Source of the DNA: Floccularia luteovirens
Lineage: Eukaryota > Basidiomycota > Agaricomycetes > Agaricales > Squamanitaceae
NCBI GenBank assembly: GCA_009739215.1
Contig: VSJF01000004.1
Coordinates: forward strand, 2,480,001 to 2,544,000
DNA length: 64,000 bases
Direction: 5' to 3'
Below are positions 11,401-24,281 of the stretch, piece after piece. Below the pieces are notes generated by a model. The model saw only the letters and a list, made by a program, of their open reading frames with translations. It made no database searches and had not been told where the DNA came from. The first letter of the stretch is position 1. The number at the start of each line of letters is the position of its first letter. Made by a program: the position numbers and the translations under genes.

Positions 11401-12896
11401 AGTCTGTGTATTCCAAAAGATCCTATCGTTCTTGCAAGCGTCCACATAGTCATTGAAGATTAGTTCAGCGCCTTTGAGGTTCCCCGCATTAGAATAAGCC
11501 TTGATCATGTACCGGTAGATGAGAGCGCTCGGTTTGAGCTCTGGGCGTCGTTCGATCTGGGAAAAGACTTGAATTGCTCCTTCTATGCTGCCGTGGTATG
11601 CACATGACCTTATAAGAGCAGTACACAACTCGACGGTGCACATTCTCTTGCCAGCAGTGACCAAGAAAGCAGAAAACAGAGACATTGCAGAACTAAAATT
11701 ATTCTCGGCACGCAGACTTTCAATGCGCTTTTCGTCCACTTCGCTTCCAGACATGAAGCGACCTGCGATTTGCTGACGTTTTGCAACGATCTCCATTGAA
11801 TTGAGCATCCGAGTGACTTCGTAATCGCGATCAGTGAGTGCAAATATGAGAGTTAAGTAGGTGCGAGCATTGGGGACAAGGGATTTGCTGAGCATCTCAT
11901 TATAAACATCCAAAATGACACGAAGAGGCTCTCCAGAACGTCTCGTCTCATAAAGTGCAGCCAGTGCCATATTGTATTCTGCCGTATTAGGGTTTGTAGT
12001 TGTGCGTCTAAATTCATTTACTGCTTCAGCAACGATGATATAATCTTTTGACCTAGCAGCATTCTTAAGACGACCATACGCGGGAGTGAGCAGTGGAGAT
12101 GGATCCTCTATTGACTGAGGAGAGGAAGGATCTACAGGACTCTGTGCACCGAGTGACGTTGGGGTTGGAGGCATGACCATGTCCGGAGTTGCAGATGAGT
12201 CAACATGAGCGACAGTAGAGTTACGACGGACAGAAACTGCAGGAGATGGTAGAGACTCAACACCGTCAGATGAAGAGGTTGAGTTACGACGCGTAAGGAT
12301 TGTACGAGGAGTAGATTCCAAAGAGTGTTGCGAGGAAATGACTTCTTGAGGTGTGCTTTCCTGAACAAATGAATCGGCCTGTGGGGCAAATGCGTGCCGT
12401 GTACGAGCATGAAGTTGGACCGTTTTTAAAACACCAAGCTTTTCTCCACGTTCATGCCGCCCTTGAACATTGATTGATAGGCTAGAGCTGCGAATACGCG
12501 GCCTTTTAGGTGTGGAGTTTTTCAACACAGGACGACGAGGAGCAAATTCGTCACTTTCGTCGACTTGCAAAGTAGAGCCGTCATGAGAAGTGACCAAGTT
12601 TGCATGCGTTACTGCGCGCCCTGCACCCTACAAGATATAAGTGATTTAAGCACATGGGAAGCAAGAACGGGACCGAGTCAATGACTCACATTAAATCCTG
12701 TATAGAACCGACTGCCAGTATTATATTTTGCACCACCAGGACTTGGTCCATTACCAGCTCGGTTGGAACCCGAGCCAGCCGAAGGACCAGATGACTGCAG
12801 CTGGAGGACATTTCTGATAGCATTGGTCTGATTCTGCACAGCCGCGGCTGCACGGGAAGTGGTGTGGAGGATATGAGTCGCGACTTTGGGCAACAT
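8494..12896 (-). CDS. large mitochondrial pentatricopeptide-repeat (PPR) protein
   Basis: This is a predicted mitochondrial RNA-binding protein acting in transcript stability or translation. Five exons (12896-12690, 12627-9307, 9257-8763, 8707-8619, 8563-8494) join to 4182 bases, exactly 1394 codons including the stop. The N-terminus (MLPKVATHILHTTSRAAAAV) is basic and amphipathic, fitting a matrix-targeting sequence, and a Ser/Pro-rich low-complexity region follows. PPR motifs appear from about residue 250, for example TAEYNMALAALYETRRSG and NARTYLTLIFAL. They are densest in the last 450 residues: NQYLYNNIISKLSKARKADH, SSITYGAVIGACARVGDVHS, VPPYNTMMQLYTTTKPHRER, AHTYK spliced to LLLDAYGAIEP. 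The final acceptor is best placed at ttccag before ACAATACCC, giving ...QARQYPEAVYNRISG. Fungal PPR proteins of this size include Pet309/Cya-5 relatives, but orthology is not established. It is convergent with the coilin-like gene. Confidence 0.85.
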
Positions 12897-13905
12897 CGCC
12901 GCAACGATGCCCTTCTAAAGTTTTTTGAGCCAAAATAGGGTGGTTGTTGTGTGATATACCACAGTCGCAGTCAAGACGCTTGACTTTGGGGTTGATAACT
13001 TGATGAACGTTTTTGCCGAAGGGATTCCTCAACCAGCAGTGTTTTGCGGCAACGTTGCCTGAGAATTTTTCCTACAAGAGCGGACCATTCCGGATACAGG
13101 GTTGTGGTCGGTACCGCTTTCCCCCGAATCCGTGACCGTGACGGGTCGCGTTTCCTCTCATCTTTTTGAAGCTGTGCTCAAGCTCAGCATGACGGTTTAA
13201 CACACTCATGACAATTATCCATGTCCATCGGACGCGACCATTTACAGTTTATATGCGTACCTGCAAGTTGCAATGTCTTATATGTAATCAAGATGACCCC
13301 CATCGGCCCGAAACCAATGTTGGACCGTGATAATCCCAGTTTGATCCCAATAACTGACTGTCCTATTAATAACGCATGATGATAATAACAGAACTTTCAA
13401 CAGGGTGTCCGCTTCTGGTCATCAACTTGCAAAACGTTCAAGCCACAAAACCCTTTATTTTTCTTGACTGTAAACAATAATTCCTTTTATGCCAAGTGTT
13501 TTGTTTACAGTTTCGCCACATACCAGCCGCTGCACTGCCCTGCAAATGTTTAAGGCAATTGATGTACCTTGAGTTGAGCCTCACTTCTCGATACTCTAAT
13601 ATGAGGATGAAACAGAATCCAATCCAAATCCTATAATAAATCTAATCATAAAAAGCACACCAGTTGTTTGCGAATCCAGAATAAGGTAAATATGATTGAC
13701 TAAAGGCGATTTCAATTTAAGCTCGTGCGCATCTCCAGGATTGCACACGGTTCACATGAGGAGCCAATCAACCTGTGATTTTTGTCATGATCTCCTGACA
13801 TGTTCCAAATGCGCGTGTCTCAGTGGTTCTATTTATTGTTTCGCCTGAACTTGGTCCGGTACCCGGACACAAGCTTGTTTTTGCGACAATCATTAAACAC
13901 TCTTC
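12897..13905. other. intergenic region upstream of PPR and P450 gene 2
   Basis: This 1009-base region lies between divergent genes. It holds no supported gene and no obvious repeat. It presumably contains both promoters. Confidence 0.4.
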
Positions 13906-16559
13906 ATGGACCTACTACCACCAGGAGTTTCGTATGTCGTGCAGAACCTGCCCAGCTTACTTTTACCCCTAGCAATAGTTTATCTATCTAAGATAATCGC
14001 ATCCCAATATCTCGATGTCGTCCTTCCAACCTGGCTGTCGATCGTTGCTTTCATCATCTCCTGGCCCACCACACTTTTCTTTCGCGTGACCTACGATGAT
14101 ATACGGATACGCAGGGAAGCTGCTAGCCAAGGGGCTGTTCTCCCTCCTCAGGTGTATGACGCCTGGCCAGGAGGGATCTCACTGCTCCTTGGGTCATTAA
14201 ACAATCTCAAAAATGGATATCCTGGTAAGTCGCATTTTCAGGTCTTACCAGTTATACTCAACCTACTTAAGGCGACCCAATCATCGAGCTTGCTAAATCA
14301 TATGGTAACATATTTAACGTCAAGATACTTTTTGAAAACAGGGCAAGTTCCCTGCAATGGATACATGGCAATGAAATAAATCATGTTCTTAGTTTTTTAT
14401 GATGGAACCTGAACACATCAAGGCAATCTTGGCCACACAATTTGATAGTTTTGAGAAAGGTCCGTTTCTCACCTCTTAACGCCTATGTAGTTGATACAGA
14501 ATTATGTGACAGGTCCTTTATTTTATACTCAAATGAAAGCAATTCTCGGAACTGGAGTGTTCAATTCCGATGGTCAGTTTAACAGCCTCATAGAGTCGGA
14601 TATAAATATTCATTAACGTTGACCGTATAGGAGATATGTGGAAGTATGTAACTCAATATCTCCCCTATGACTTAATCATAATCTGTTCTTTGAAAGATTC
14701 CATCGCGCTATGACAAGGCCGTTCTTCAGCAAAGATCGCATCAGTCATTTCGATATATTCGACCGTCATGCCAGTGATGCCCTCAACCAGCTCAAAGCTC
14801 GACTACGGGAAGGTTATCCTGTTGATATACAGGTATATATTTTACTTCGAAGTCTCAAACAAGTAATATTAATTCAGTTTTATTACAGGATCTAGCTTCA
14901 CGGTTTACGATGGACTCAGCAACAGAATTCCTTTTCTCCAAGGACGTCCAATCACTTGGCGCAGGTCTCCCCCATCCCCATTACTCACCTCTTGCCCAAT
15001 CTTCTGCAGCACCAGACCATCCTGCCAACCATTTCTCGCGTGCCTTCGACGAGGCGCAGAGATTGACAGCGCTGCGTGCACGACGAGGTATGAATTGGCC
15101 GTTGGCGGAATTCTGGAAAGACAAAATAAAAGAACAGATGGTCGTCGTTGATGCATTTATAAAGCCCATTCTTGCGGCAGCCGTACAAAGAAAGCGAGAG
15201 GCAAATCTAGGTACTAAACAAACGACTGAACAGATTTCCACAGATAGAGAAGTTAAAGATGGGGAGAGTCTGTTGGATCACTTGATTAACTATACTGAAG
15301 GTTATTTTTCTACTGCTTCATCTCCATTGATGAAATTTATAAATTTTGCAGACGAGACTGTGCTCAGGGACGAAATTCTTAACATTTTGTTAGCGGGACG
15401 GGATACAGTGAGTCATCAAACACTCATATTCCATAGTATTCGGCAGCTCAGAGTTCGATAACAAAGACAACAAATAGTATAACGTTTGCTGTTTACATGC
15501 TTTCTGAGCATCCAGATGTCTTTCAGAGGTTACGGCAGGAGGTTCTGGACAAGGTTGGAGATACCAGACGTCCGACATATGATGATATGAGGGAAATGAG
15601 GTATATGAGAGCTGTGATCAATGGTAAACACTTTTGTTGCCTTTGTTGGATTGTCATCTGACGTGCAACTACCAGAGACACTCAGACTATATCCAGCTGT
15701 GTGAGTATTGATTCCAATCATTTCAGCGTTAATCAGAATTGAACATATCTTGGGTAGACCTTTCAATATCAGGTCGGCTTGTTTCATATAGATGTTACTG
15801 TAAGCTGATCCACTATTCCATGATAGAACGACTTGCAAGCCAGTGCTCCTACCTTCTAAACCTGGTGAAAAACCATTTTATATCCCCGCGAACTCGAAGT
15901 CAGTGTAGATCTGCGCTTTTCACATCACTCAGCTTATTTATGCTTCTATAATGTCTAGGTGTCCTTACAGCGTATTCATGATGCAAAGGCGGGCTGACTT
16001 ATGGGGACCAGATGGTATTTTTATGACTATTTTGGATCCTTGGGGACACTGTTTAATCCTATTCCTGCATAGCGCACCTATTTGACCCAGATAGGTTTTT
16101 AGATAGTCGTCTGCGAAAATACTTGACACCAAATCCTTTCATATTCCTCCCTTTCAACGCTGGTCCCAGGATTTGCTTGGGTCAACAGGTATGGTTCACT
16201 GTCAATTGAAGGGTGAATTACTGACGAGAATATTACATTACCCCTGTTTTGAACAGTTTGCCTATCACGAAACTGCATTTTTCTTGACAAGGCTCCTCCA
16301 GCAATTTTCTTCAATTACTTTCGTACCAGAAGCACAACCTCCATTTTCAGTTCCTCCCGCGGAATGGAAATCGGGATTTGGTACAAAGGCAAGAGATAGG
16401 ATACGGATGAAGAGCTATATGACGATGTCTGTCATGGTAAGTTGGAGCTTCTTGTCAAATAACTTCACTGGTATATATAATAAAAATTTTCGTTTCTAGG
16501 GAGGGTGTTGGGTCAAGATGGAAGAAGCGTCGCAATCAGAGGAATTTGTGGCTTTGTAG
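13906..16559 (+). CDS. cytochrome P450, CYP63-like (P450 gene 2)
   Basis: This is the close paralog of P450 gene 1 in opposite orientation. Exon 1 (13906-14224) encodes [20 protein letters not shown] and a second hydrophobic segment. Conserved regions follow in order: [38 protein letters not shown], the I-helix LLAGRDT/TTNSITF, the K-helix [18 protein letters not shown] and the heme loop [12 protein letters not shown]. The final exon starts at 16500 ([19 protein letters not shown]) and stops at 16557-16559. As in gene 1, the second intron appears to use a GC donor (AGG|gcaagt). The six-base context DMW-K is split by an intron in genes 1 and 2 but not in genes 3-5, which separates two subfamilies. 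It lies 189 bases upstream of the full-length PDI on the same strand. Substrate is unknown. Confidence 0.87.
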
Positions 16560-16748
16560 TTATATTAACCAAGTTAGCGTCCGTTAGCTTAGCATTCATA
16601 AGATCATCAGAAAATGATAAACAAATTGTACCCGTTTTGGGTAAACAGAGACTACCGCATTTATCAAATTTATACACTCTTCCATGACTACTTAAATCCA
16701 TTACAACCTCAAATACACTTCACACATCCCTATCCGCAACCACTAACA

Positions 16749-18744
16749 ATGCTACTCGCAGCATTAAAAGAGCTGCCAATCTCAGTATTACTCACATGTT
16801 TTACCCTTGCATGCACTGCATTGCCCGTCAAAACCACAGAGCTTACTCCGGGGAACTTCAAAGAGGCTACATCACAAGGACTATGGTTTATTGAACATTA
16901 CTCTCCACACTGCGTTCATTGTCGTAAATTTGCACCTACATGGGAGAAGTTGGTTGAAGAGGCACGGGTACAGACTCCCTCAGTTACTCTCGCACAGGTG
17001 AACTGCGCGCTATACGGAGGTGTGTAAACGTGGTGCCACGTATAGTTATACTTCCGCTCAACATTGCATTCTTAGATTTGTGCGATAAAAATGGTGTGAA
17101 AGGATACCCATCAATGATTATGTTTAAAGATGGGAATATCGTTGACGAGTTCAAAGGGGTTAGAGACCTTGAGGACCTGCATGATTTTATAGGTTTATTC
17201 GTGAAAGAACCCGAAACGATTAAGGAAGCTAGCATTCAACCAGTACAACCGAAACCCATTCTCAACCAGCAGGGAGAAGTGCTGATACTAAAACCACAAT
17301 CATTTTCGGACAAACTCGAACAAGGACCGGCATTTGTGAAGTTCTATGCGCCATGGTGTGGCCACTGCAAAAAGCTTGCGCCTATATGGAAACAACTCGC
17401 TAAACATATGCAGAACAAGATCACTATAGCACAAGTTGATTGTGATGAACACAAGTCATTCTGTGGAGATCAAGGGATTGAAGGGTACCCAACGCTGGTA
17501 TTCTTTTCAGGGGGAACTCGATCGGAATATAATGGGGGTCGTAAATTGGAACAACTCATGGCATTTTCAGAGAAAGCATTGGCAGCGTATGTTTATTCTT
17601 CATGTTTCAATTGTACATTGGGTGCTTAGTGACCTATATAGCGGACTGCAACCACTGGGCAAACCCACAGAACTCGACAAACATGTTAGTGAAAATGATG
17701 TCGTGTACCTTTTTATCAACACCAATCCAGATTCTCAAATCAATGTAAGCTTCGAGCTGCATCTTTGTGGAACTGATTTGGCTAATTCACATGTAGAGCA
17801 TTGTCAGTGAAGCAGCTGCACCCCTTCTTGGATCACCTCCCATTTATATGACCTCATCCTCTGAACTCAGAGATCGTTTCTCTATCCCCGCCTCAGCACA
17901 ATGGGCAATTGTCACGTTGAAAGATCACGACATAGAAAAGCCTAGTACAATCTTCCAGGGTAACTCAGCTACAACTCGTGACAATCTTAAAAATTGGCTT
18001 CTCTCCCATCGACTCCCAACAACGGTCGAGCTTACTCAAGATTCATTCCAGGGTGTGATGAACGCACCACAAGCACCTCTTGTTGTTATCGCTGCGGCAA
18101 CCAAGACAACTACTGACGAGATCAGGCAGCGTTTCAAAAATGTTGGGAAGATGTGGCGTAGCCGGACAGGAGGGAGTGGAGTGGTTGAAGGGCGAGAGGT
18201 GGTGTTCACATGGATGGATATTGAGAGGTGGGGTGACTGGATGAAACGTATGTATAACCTGAAGCCTAGTAATAAGGATGATATTCGCCTTGTCATTGCT
18301 GACCATAAGGTATGCTTCATTCTTTCTCTACGTATTATCTTTGCTGATTTTTTGATGCTTGTCAAAGAATCTGGTTTACTATGATGTCGATGCCCTTGGG
18401 AACCCGATCAAATTTGCATCTTCTAGCAGTATATTCTCTGCTATTGAAGACGCTGCATCTAAGAAACTTGTTCCCAAAAATTCTGAAAGTAAGATCGAGA
18501 GGCTAGCTAGGGTATGTATTTCACCATGACCTACTTTTCGTTTTTGCTCACCAGATTTCAGTACCTTAACAAGAAGATGATTGGTTTAGAAGAATACGTT
18601 GTCACCAACCCACTTCGCTCAATATCTTTCGTCTTAATTTTCATTGGTGCGGTTATCTGGATACTTCTACGGCTAGTAATGAGTGAGACAGTCGTTGAAC
18701 GTGGAGAATACAAAGCCCCCACAAAGACAACCCGTTTGGATTGA
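16749..18744 (+). CDS. membrane-anchored protein disulfide isomerase, two thioredoxin domains (PDI-B)
   Basis: This ER-resident oxidoreductase is of the Mpd1/TMX-like PDI type. Six exons (16749-17019, 17076-17586, 17630-17744, 17797-18309, 18368-18511, 18562-18744) total 1737 bases, exactly 579 codons including the stop. A signal peptide (LLTCFTLACTALPV) precedes thioredoxin domain 1 with the active site HCVHCRKFAPTWEKL; the second active-site position is V-H instead of the usual G-H. Domain 2 has the classical FYAPWCGHCKKLAPIWKQL and a cis-proline GIEGYPTLVFF. A less conserved thioredoxin-like region follows, then a C-terminal transmembrane helix (SISFVLIFIGAVIWILLRLV) and a short tail ending KTTRLD without a KDEL-type signal. 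It is paralogous to the shorter gene at 693-1609 and to the fragment at 63539-63698. It is convergent with RPN10. Confidence 0.88.
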
Positions 18745-18971
18745 GCTTTGTGTGCTTTCTTATGTCTGTCGCTATTCTAGTATTGTATTGGTTTGGTTAG
18801 GCATATAATATTATATCATTACTACTACAGAAGATAGAACGATATTGCATGATTCTCTTGGCTTTTGAACAGCTTCCATGCTGCCCAGAACAAAACATGT
18901 GCTATAAATTGTGAAGAATCCAAATAATTGCAAAAAATGGGGCAACAACAGCGGGTACAATGTCTTTTGAA

Positions 18972-20161
18972 CTATTTCTTCCCTCCATCTTCCTCTTCGC
19001 CTTTCATACTCATCTCAATAGCTCGAGCGATGGCTGCATCTTCATCCTCATCTTCATCCATAGGCACATCTTTCCCTTCTGACATAGCAATAGCTTCCTG
19101 CAGGAGCCGTTCTTCTTCCTCAGAAGAAGGGTCAGACGGGATGGACGTTGTAGTAGGCATAGTCGGTGCAGAAGACTGGGCAGGAGCAGGCGCAGGTGCA
19201 GACGCAGCAGCTTCTGCGGCTTCTCTTGCTTGTGCTTCTTGCATTGACATGCGCAGCGCCTACGGTCATAAAATCAGTATCATAATAACAGTGTAAATTG
19301 TTCTTGGCAAATATACAGACCATTGCCAGTTCTGGATCAAGACTTGGGTCAACACCAAACTCGAAATTATTCGCACCGCCAGAACCAGATGCACCACCTG
19401 CTTCTCGTTCCATTAGTTCCTCCGGAATACTACTGGTGCGATCTCCCGACAGGACTGGTGAAGTGATTAGGACATCTGAGAGGAGTTGGTTACTTGGAGG
19501 GATTGACACCAAATGTCTATTAGAGAAAAATGTTTTCAATTTCGAAAAGAGCAGACAAGATGGAACTGTTGCGGATACTTACGAGTTATCACTGCTATTC
19601 GCACTATCCACAAATGTCTTCAAGACAGTCTTCCCATCCTGCCCTGGTTCCTCAATTCCATCTCCATAGGTTACGATATCAACAGCGACGTTATTCTTCT
19701 TCAATTTCTTTGCAAGCTTAACCATAGCCTTCTCATCTGCAGCCTGACCATCCAGCGGCGACGCGACAAAGACAATGATTCGTTGACGTAGGTTTTTGTT
19801 CTCCCTGTGTTTCAGAGCAAGCTGAGCAATTGCAATTGCCGTTGGTATGTCGATCTCGCCACCAATTTTCTTCGAAGCCGCATGTAGTCCCTGTAATATT
19901 TGCCCTTGGTCTTTTGAATGCGTTACCAGCACCTCTGGTCTATATGACTTGTAAGCCAAGGTAAATATAAAGAGTAATATTTCCTTACCCTTTTCCTGCC
20001 ATTGTCATTAAGCCTACTGTGTTTTCCGGATTTGAATCGATTTTGGTCTGAAATACAGTTGTGACTGCGTCTGATTGTGCGTTGAATCGTGTGGGTTGGT
20101 AGTCCCCATTTCGCATGTATTCTGAGTTGTCTATAATCATCATTGTAGCCTCGAGTGGCAT
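18972..20161 (-). CDS. RPN10: 26S proteasome regulatory subunit Rpn10
   Basis: This is the ubiquitin receptor of the 19S regulatory particle. Four exons (20161-19989, 19939-19583, 19516-19321, 19259-18972) total 1014 bases and 337 residues, typical for fungal Rpn10. The N-terminal von Willebrand A domain is clear: [20 protein letters not shown], then [14 protein letters not shown] joined to [12 protein letters not shown], and [12 protein letters not shown] with [11 protein letters not shown]. Three ubiquitin-interacting-motif candidates follow: DPELAM spliced to [10 protein letters not shown], then [15 protein letters not shown], then [15 protein letters not shown]. An Ala/Pro-rich linker separates the first and second. 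The protein ends GGKK. Confidence 0.95.
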
Positions 20162-21061
20162 TTTGAATGGGATGTGTGGGGGGGGATATGGGATATTCTA
20201 CAGAGTTCTGTATAACTTGGAGCTGACGCGTCAAGGACGCGAATGATTGTTTGGCTTTATTGAGTAGCTTTGATAAGATAAGATTAGATTAGATAAAGCC
20301 TTGGGTTTGTGTATCAAACACCATTTTTTCTATGCCTTTGAGGTCTGGTTACACTGGCCCAAATGATCTGGAGACACCTCAAATGGACTAGTTTATAACG
20401 AAATAATGGAGAAGTATATCCGAAAACTTGATGTATTTGACCATAAGAGTGGATATCTTCTTTCTATCACTGACAAGATACGAGATATTCACGTCGTCTT
20501 CGTCGTGTGCGACGGTGTGAAATTCATTCCTCACAAAACATATCCCGTGGAGTGCTTGGCTTCTATACTCGTCCCTATGATCTTTGCGAAGGGGGAAGAG
20601 AGGGCCCGACATGATCGAAGTTTCGCTTATATAAATCGGTATGGAGTCGGCTGCGCTGGCCAGTAGTTGTAGCGCCACAAACATTGTTGAGGTATCCAGA
20701 GTCGCGGATAAGAGGACGTCATGAGAAGCACAAAGCAACAAGTGAGCAAGAAGACCTGCCCTGATGCTGGATCGGATAAGCGAAAGATAATAAAACAAAC
20801 AAAAAGATGAAATTGTTTTTGAAACAGCCCTTTGCCCAATTGCTTAACAACTGGAAATCAAAGGTGAGCACAGCTCTTTGCCTTGTCTACCGCAGCTCGC
20901 AGCTTGTGCGCAGTACCAAGTAATTAGCCAGTAAACTGACCATCTTGTTTATGTTTATTTTGTTCGCTATGCACCACACTGCTATTTAATCGATCACTCT
21001 CTCTTCCAGCTCATACACTTACATTCCACTTAAACTTTCATCTTCTTGACCAATAATTACA
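20162..21061. promoter_or_regulatory. upstream region of RPN10 and actin
   Basis: This holds the divergent promoters of two highly expressed genes. On the actin side there is a TATTTAA at about 20991, a pyrimidine-rich stretch (CTCTCTCTTCC) and a CTTCATCTTC-type leader just before ATG 21062. Overlapping open frames on both strands at 20388-20839 show no family features and are not called. Confidence 0.45.
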
Positions 21062-22692
<1,631 letters not shown>

Positions 22693-23571
22693 TTGGTCTC
22701 TCTGTGGAAAGAAAAGGAATAAGGATAATGACCCTTGTAGGAGGTTTGTGTATGCTATATCGCAGTCTGTGGTGGATAGATGCGTTAGACGGTATTGTCC
22801 AGGTTCTTTGATCTTTACCTACGTTGTCAGCCTTTCCGTATTAGTTTTTACATGAATCTTACTACTTGATGCTTTCTGTTTCAAGGGAAAATATTTCAGC
22901 CGGTTGTAAGAACACAGATACGTGAGAAATTGAGACATTTTGAACCTCACTCATACTTCCTACTTATATGCATGACGCCAAAAATTAAACCGTCCCTACG
23001 GACTAGCGATACTGGACTTTATGTCGAATGTGCCCATCTGGAAGAACGCTGTTGCTAGTTGTGTGCCTTTCACCGTAACATTCAACTATTTACTAGTTAG
23101 TGTCGACTCAACAGCTCCTCCTCAAATATCGACGGAGGACCCTTCATAACAAACAAAACATTAACCCAGGCAGAACATACATGAATTGCACTTGGCCTTA
23201 GTTATTTATATGATGTCAAACGCGCTTGGAACAGTCTGAGTTCAGGATCAAGTTTGTTGTGGGCCGGGGCCACAACTTTCTCCGTTTACCTGGATTTTCT
23301 TTTTTACTCGATACTCTATACATGCGTCCCTCAAATTTACTGGTATAGAAAAACCTGAGGTATCGGGATACATTCCTGATTAACAACTGTTACCCGCTCT
23401 CTGCATAATGACTTAAAATAAAACGTGTGTGCCAGCCACATTGATCGCCTTCGAACTCAAGTAATGTAGATACATTCAACTCGTTGTCTGACTCTCATCC
23501 CCCCCGAAATCGATCCTGACTTTTGTGACTCTTTTCCTCTTTCACTAAGTCATCCCACTGTAACGTATACG
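22693..23571. other. intergenic region downstream of actin
   Basis: This holds the actin 3' region, followed by the upstream region of the small membrane-protein gene. No further gene is supported. Confidence 0.45.
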
Positions 23572-24281
23572 ATGACGCCCTTTCCGCTTTTCCTAGAAAG
23601 TGATCCGACGGACGATGTTCAAGGTCAACAGAGTTCAAACCCAACACCAACATCTACACCTTCGTTGAAGCACCGTATTAATTCATGGGGATATATCGCT
23701 CTTGCTATCGTTATCGTGATTGTGTCTGCCGTCATTATGTATGGGATTTATAGTTGTTACAGTTCTGCAACTGTAAACGAGAATGCGCGACATAGTCATG
23801 ATGGGAATTTGGAAAAGGGAAAGTTAGGGTGGAGGAAGCCAAGACGTCTTCGAAAGAAACGAAAATCGGATATCCAGGTAAGGGTCCGGAGAAATGAAAT
23901 AGAAAAAAAAGTATGTGGATGGAGTGCTAAAATTATTTCTTTTAGCAACCCTTTTTGTCTTCCCCGAACATGTCAGAAACCTCCATGATGGAAAAATCTT
24001 CTTTCGACTTCGACCATCCCTCATTATCAGCACCCCCACTCGCACATCATACCACGGATCACATGCCTATATTCCCATTACTAGCGACCCAACTCCAGGC
24101 TGGGTCGAATAACCACTCGGATACCCTAGCAGACGCGCCACATATCTATGATTCACATAATATTCGTTTCGTACCACCGTTAAACAGGTTCATGTCACCA
24201 TCTGCTGCGATGATATGGCGGGATCCAAAACTTTCTCCGATTCGTGGATCTATTATCCCGCAGAAGTCGTTCCAGTCATAA
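23572..24281 (+). CDS. small single-pass membrane protein, function unknown
   Basis: Two exons (23572-23877, 23946-24281) join DIQ to QPFLSSPN in phase 0 and give 213 residues. Residues 1-35 are Ser/Thr/Pro-rich. A transmembrane helix follows (WGYIALAIVIVIVSAVIMYG), then a very basic juxtamembrane patch (RKPRRLRKKRKS) and a Ser/His-rich, probably disordered tail. The arrangement suggests a Ser/Thr-rich short outside and a basic cytoplasmic tail by the positive-inside rule. No enzymatic domain is visible and I do not recognise the family. Confidence 0.7.

Noticed and set aside
20388..20839. Overlapping open frames on both strands between RPN10 and actin
   Set aside because: There is no recognisable domain, no intron-supported extension and no paralog in the window. 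It is better treated as promoter-side intergenic DNA.
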